Assembly (NCBI GenBank): GCA_013814015.1
Contig: JACCQS010000463.1
Location: 1 to 8,892 of the forward strand
Direction: 5' to 3'
DNA length: 8,892 nt
Source: Geodermatophilaceae bacterium
GTDB lineage: Bacteria > Actinomycetota > Actinomycetes > Mycobacteriales > Geodermatophilaceae
Part shown: piece by piece, positions 6,639 through 8,892 of the stretch
Layout of the letters: the number at the start of each line of letters is the position of its first letter
Position numbering within the stretch: the stretch's first letter is position 1
Made by a program: the position numbers and the translations under genes
Notes under the pieces: generated by a model
What the model was told of the DNA's origin: nothing
Database searches by the model: none
What the model saw: the letters and a program-made list of their open reading frames with translations, nothing else

Positions 6639-6664
6639 CAAACACCGCTCACGGCCAACTCCTA
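6638..6664 (-). promoter_or_regulatory. Strong SD with four-codon minicistron ending TGATG at cvnC start
   Basis: Between the cvnB stop (TAG 6664-6662) and the cvnC ATG (6638), AGGAG (6663-6659) lies 6 nt before a GTG at 6652. That GTG opens a four-codon frame (GTG AGC GGT GTT) closed by TGA at 6640-6638. The stop overlaps the cvnC ATG as TGATG. The arrangement would deliver a terminating ribosome directly onto the cvnC start, giving termination-reinitiation coupling. The alternative is a one-base sequence error or natural indel that separated cvnC from an original GTG start. Confidence 0.4.
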
Positions 6665-7093
6665 CCCTGCGATCTCACGCAGTTGTGAGCGCAGAGCCGG
6701 TGTGAGCAACTGCCCGGCCCGATCCACGAGCAACGCCATTTCGTACCCGACCAGGCCCAGGTCACAGTCGGGGGCAGCGAGTACTGCCAGGCACGAGCCG
6801 TCCGAGATAGACATCAACAGCATCGCGCCGCGCTCCATCTCCACCGCCGTCTGGACGACCTCGCCACCATCGAAGCAGCTGGAGGCGCCCTGGGTAAGAC
6901 TGATCAAGCCAGAGGTGACCGCGGCCAACTGATCCGCGCGGTCCCGGGGAAGGGCCTGTGACGAGGTCAGCAACAGGCCGTCGGAGGACACGACGACGGC
7001 GTGGGCTACGCCAGAAACCCGTTCGGCGAAGTTGCTGACCAGCCATCCGAACTGTCCGGGGTGGGTGGCTGGCTCCTGGTACTCGGTCGTCAT
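6662..7093 (-). CDS. cvnB: Conservon roadblock/LC7-domain protein CvnB
   Basis: This 143-residue protein is a roadblock/LC7 (longin-like) protein, of the kind that binds and modulates small Ras-like GTPases, with CvnD as the expected partner. The FGWLVSNFAERVSGVAHAVV segment (15-34) followed by VSSDGLLLTSS (35-45) is the standard N-terminal α1-β1-β2 part. The central helix LPRDRADQLAAVTSGLISLT and the strand AMLLMSISDGSCLAVLA complete the fold, and LVGYEMALLVDRAGQLLTPALR forms the last helix. The start ATG 7093 overlaps the cvnA stop as ATGA and has CAGGAG about 5 nt upstream, so it is well supported. Length and motifs are typical. It has no enzymatic residues and probably acts as a scaffold or GTPase regulator in the CvnABCD complex. 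Confidence 0.94.
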   Translation of the reverse strand: MTTEYQEPATHPGQFGWLVSNFAERVSGVAHAVVVSSDGLLLTSSQALPRDRADQLAAVTSGLISLTQGASSCFDGGEVVQTAVEMERGAMLLMSISDGSCLAVLAAPDCDLGLVGYEMALLVDRAGQLLTPALRSQLREIAG

Positions 7094-8892
7094 TGCCGCT
7101 CCTGAGCGGTCGGTACCTCGCCGTGCCGGCCCACTTCGTTCCGCCTCGGTTCGCCCATCGAGCGCTCGGCGTCTTCCATGGGCGAGGAGTGCCGACCGCG
7201 GCGGGTGCCACGTTGATAACTGCTCAGGTTGCCGCGAACACGTTCCGCGACGCGGAGCAGCGTGACGTTGTTCATCCGGCCGGCGGCGGATGGACTGGTC
7301 TCGGCGGCCGGCCTCGCCGTACCGCCAGGGACGAGGTGCGCACGTGGCCGACGCCGCGGAAGCCCCGCACGAGTGGTGCCGGCATCGACCGGCGTACGCA
7401 GCTGTTCTGCTGCCTGCCAGCCCTGGTCTGCCGAAGAGCCGAAGTCCGAAGCCGGACCTTCGAAGTCGACAAGACTATTCCGGTCGGATTCGCCGCTGTC
7501 CGCCGCGCCACTTACAGCGGCTGGCTTCTGACTGAACCATGCCGAGCGCATCTCCTGGAAGATCGGTGTTCCCTCCCCCTGTCCCTGGCTCAGCGAGTCC
7601 GCCGTTGGCAGGGTCGCGAAGAAATCCGTGGTATGAGCGTCGCCCGGCTCAGCAGGCTGACTGGAGGCGAACAAGTCCAGACCGGCTTGGCTGCGGCTGG
7701 AGACCGCATCCAGCGAGAAGTCCAATGCCTGGGTGATCGCCGCGTCGAACTGGGCGCCGTTGCCGGTTCCGTTCGATGCAGCAGCTATCCCGGCAGGAAC
7801 CATCGCACCGTTACGGCCGTTATCGGCCGCCTGTCCCGGCCGGGCCGGCGCAACGGCACCGCTCGGCGCTGCATCGAACATTGCACCGACCCCCGAAACG
7901 GCCGTCGATCCGTTGGCGACGGCGGCTGGTTGGCTGACCTGTGCGGGGCGCTCGACCTCTGGCGAGATCAACCCGTTGGGCACCGAGACGGCGGCGGTCA
8001 GACCGCCTTCGGAGCCGGTCGCCTGCATGCGCACAGAGATGCCGTGCCGAGCTGCCAGCCGACCTACGACGAACAGGCCCATGTGTCGAGAGACCGAGAC
8101 GTCGACCATCGGGGGCGTGGCAAGACGATCGTTGATCGCATTGCGTTGCGTTGCTGACATCCCTACACCTGTGTCGCGGATCTCGATGAGCATGCCGCCG
8201 TCGGGCTGTAGCGAGCTGGACAGAACTACCTGCGCGTCCTTGGGCGAGAAGTTCGTGGCGTTGTCGAGCAGCTCAGCAGTCAGGTGCACCAGGTCGTTGA
8301 CGGCAACACCGAGGATCGCGGCGTTGGGAACACTCTCGATCGTGATCCGCTGATACTCCTCGATCTCGGAGATCGCCCCGCGCAGGACGTCGAGGATCGG
8401 GCGAGCCGCTCCGGTGCGCTGGCGGGTCTCCGAGCCGGCCAGCACCAAGAGGTTCTCGTTGTTACGGCGCATCCGAGTCGCCAGGTGGTCCAGCCGAAAG
8501 AGTTCGCCCAGGGCCTCAGGGTCGCGTTCACCACTTTCCAGAGCATCGATGATCCGCAGCTGACGTTCGACCATGCCCTGGCTGCGCCGGGAAAGGTTGA
8601 CGAACATGTCGTTGACGGTGCTGCGCATCATGGCTTGTTCGGTAGCCAGTCGCACGGCCTCTCGATGCACCTCGTCGAAGGCCCTGGCCACCTGCCCGAT
8701 GTCCTCGCTGGTGTCCAGCGCCATCGGCTCGGCACGTACGTCGTCCTTCCAGCCACCAGGCTGGCGCAACTGCTCGACCAGCGCCGGTAGCCGCCGGTGC
8801 GCCACGTCGAGTGCGCCGGTGCGCAGGGCCAGTAACGGTCGCAGTACCGAACGGGCGACCATCACGAGCAGGATCAATGTGAAGAGCAGCAG
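7090..8892 (-). CDS. cvnA: Conservon sensor histidine kinase-like ATPase CvnA, 5'-partial
   Basis: This is the large membrane-bound sensor of the conservon; 600 codons are inside the window and the N-terminus lies beyond the right edge. The first visible residues LLLFTLILLVMVARSVLRPL are the end of a transmembrane helix running into a HAMP-like linker, so the frame is open to 8892 and the TTG at 8877 is not a start. Next come a dimerisation/phosphoacceptor-like helix pair (LVERQL-type region, then LFRLDHLATRMRRNNENLLVLAG, about 131-153) and a GHKL ATPase: N box ELLDNATNFSP (207-217), G1 DTGVGM (240-245), and G2 region HMGLFVVGRLA (270-280). Residues about 305-555 are Ala/Gly/Ser/Pro-rich and probably disordered. 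A conserved-looking basic motif SYQRGTRRGR (558-567) lies near the end. Kinase activity of CvnA proteins is uncertain, and no response regulator is nearby. It overlaps cvnB by ATGA. Confidence 0.93.
   Translation of the reverse strand: MLLFTLILLVMVARSVLRPLLALRTGALDVAHRRLPALVEQLRQPGGWKDDVRAEPMALDTSEDIGQVARAFDEVHREAVRLATEQAMMRSTVNDMFVNLSRRSQGMVERQLRIIDALESGERDPEALGELFRLDHLATRMRRNNENLLVLAGSETRQRTGAARPILDVLRGAISEIEEYQRITIESVPNAAILGVAVNDLVHLTAELLDNATNFSPKDAQVVLSSSLQPDGGMLIEIRDTGVGMSATQRNAINDRLATPPMVDVSVSRHMGLFVVGRLAARHGISVRMQATGSEGGLTAAVSVPNGLISPEVERPAQVSQPAAVANGSTAVSGVGAMFDAAPSGAVAPARPGQAADNGRNGAMVPAGIAAASNGTGNGAQFDAAITQALDFSLDAVSSRSQAGLDLFASSQPAEPGDAHTTDFFATLPTADSLSQGQGEGTPIFQEMRSAWFSQKPAAVSGAADSGESDRNSLVDFEGPASDFGSSADQGWQAAEQLRTPVDAGTTRAGLPRRRPRAHLVPGGTARPAAETSPSAAGRMNNVTLLRVAERVRGNLSSYQRGTRRGRHSSPMEDAERSMGEPRRNEVGRHGEVPTAQERQ

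Noticed and set aside
7093..8157. 354-codon plus-strand open frame antisense to cvnA
   Set aside because: It mirrors the Ala/Gly-rich tail of CvnA, where antisense stops are rare. There is no family resemblance and no start-site support.

Overview
The window is GC-rich, densely packed actinobacterial DNA. The evidence is a CvnA-CvnB-CvnC-CvnD 'conservon' (a signalling module known essentially from Actinobacteria), a DUF2567 membrane protein, GTG starts, 4-nt start/stop overlaps, and a histidine operon in the actinobacterial order. I cannot name the genus from sequence alone. Most genes lie on the minus strand; only the genes at 1-446 and 4259-4969 are on the plus strand.

Region 1 (1-446) holds the 3' part of a split-barrel flavin/F420-type oxidoreductase of the pyridoxamine 5'-phosphate oxidase (PPOX) superfamily. 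It runs convergently into region 2 with only 17 nt between the stop codons. Region 2 (464-4156, minus) is a compact histidine biosynthesis operon, hisD-hisC-hisB-hisH. It covers the last oxidation (HisD), the transamination (HisC), the IGP dehydratase (HisB) and the glutaminase half of IGP synthase (HisH). The usual downstream partners priA/hisA and hisF do not follow; the convergent PPOX gene sits there instead.

Region 3 (4157-4258) is the only clear divergent promoter region. It separates hisD from a plus-strand LON substrate-binding-domain protein (4259-4969) that appears to be translated from a leaderless mRNA. Region 4 is a DUF2567 four-helix membrane protein (4809-5555, minus). Its hydrophilic C-terminal tail is encoded antisense to the last 161 nt of the LON-domain gene.

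Region 5 (5603-8892, minus) is a conservon: cvnA (sensor-kinase-like ATPase, N-terminus outside the window), cvnB (roadblock/LC7), cvnC (DUF742) and cvnD (MglA/Rab-like GTPase). The first two overlap by ATGA. cvnB and cvnC are 23 nt apart, with a strong SD that serves a four-codon minicistron ending in TGATG. cvnC and cvnD overlap by 20 nt. By analogy with studied conservons, the products form a membrane-associated, G-protein-like signalling complex. No response regulator or cytochrome P450 is encoded in the window.

There are no tRNAs, rRNAs, CRISPR arrays or insertion sequences that I can see. The gene content is mostly known families. The points most worth a second look are the antisense LON/DUF2567 overlap, the minicistron before cvnC, the leaderless starts, the interrupted his operon and the long disordered tail of CvnA with a conserved basic end motif.
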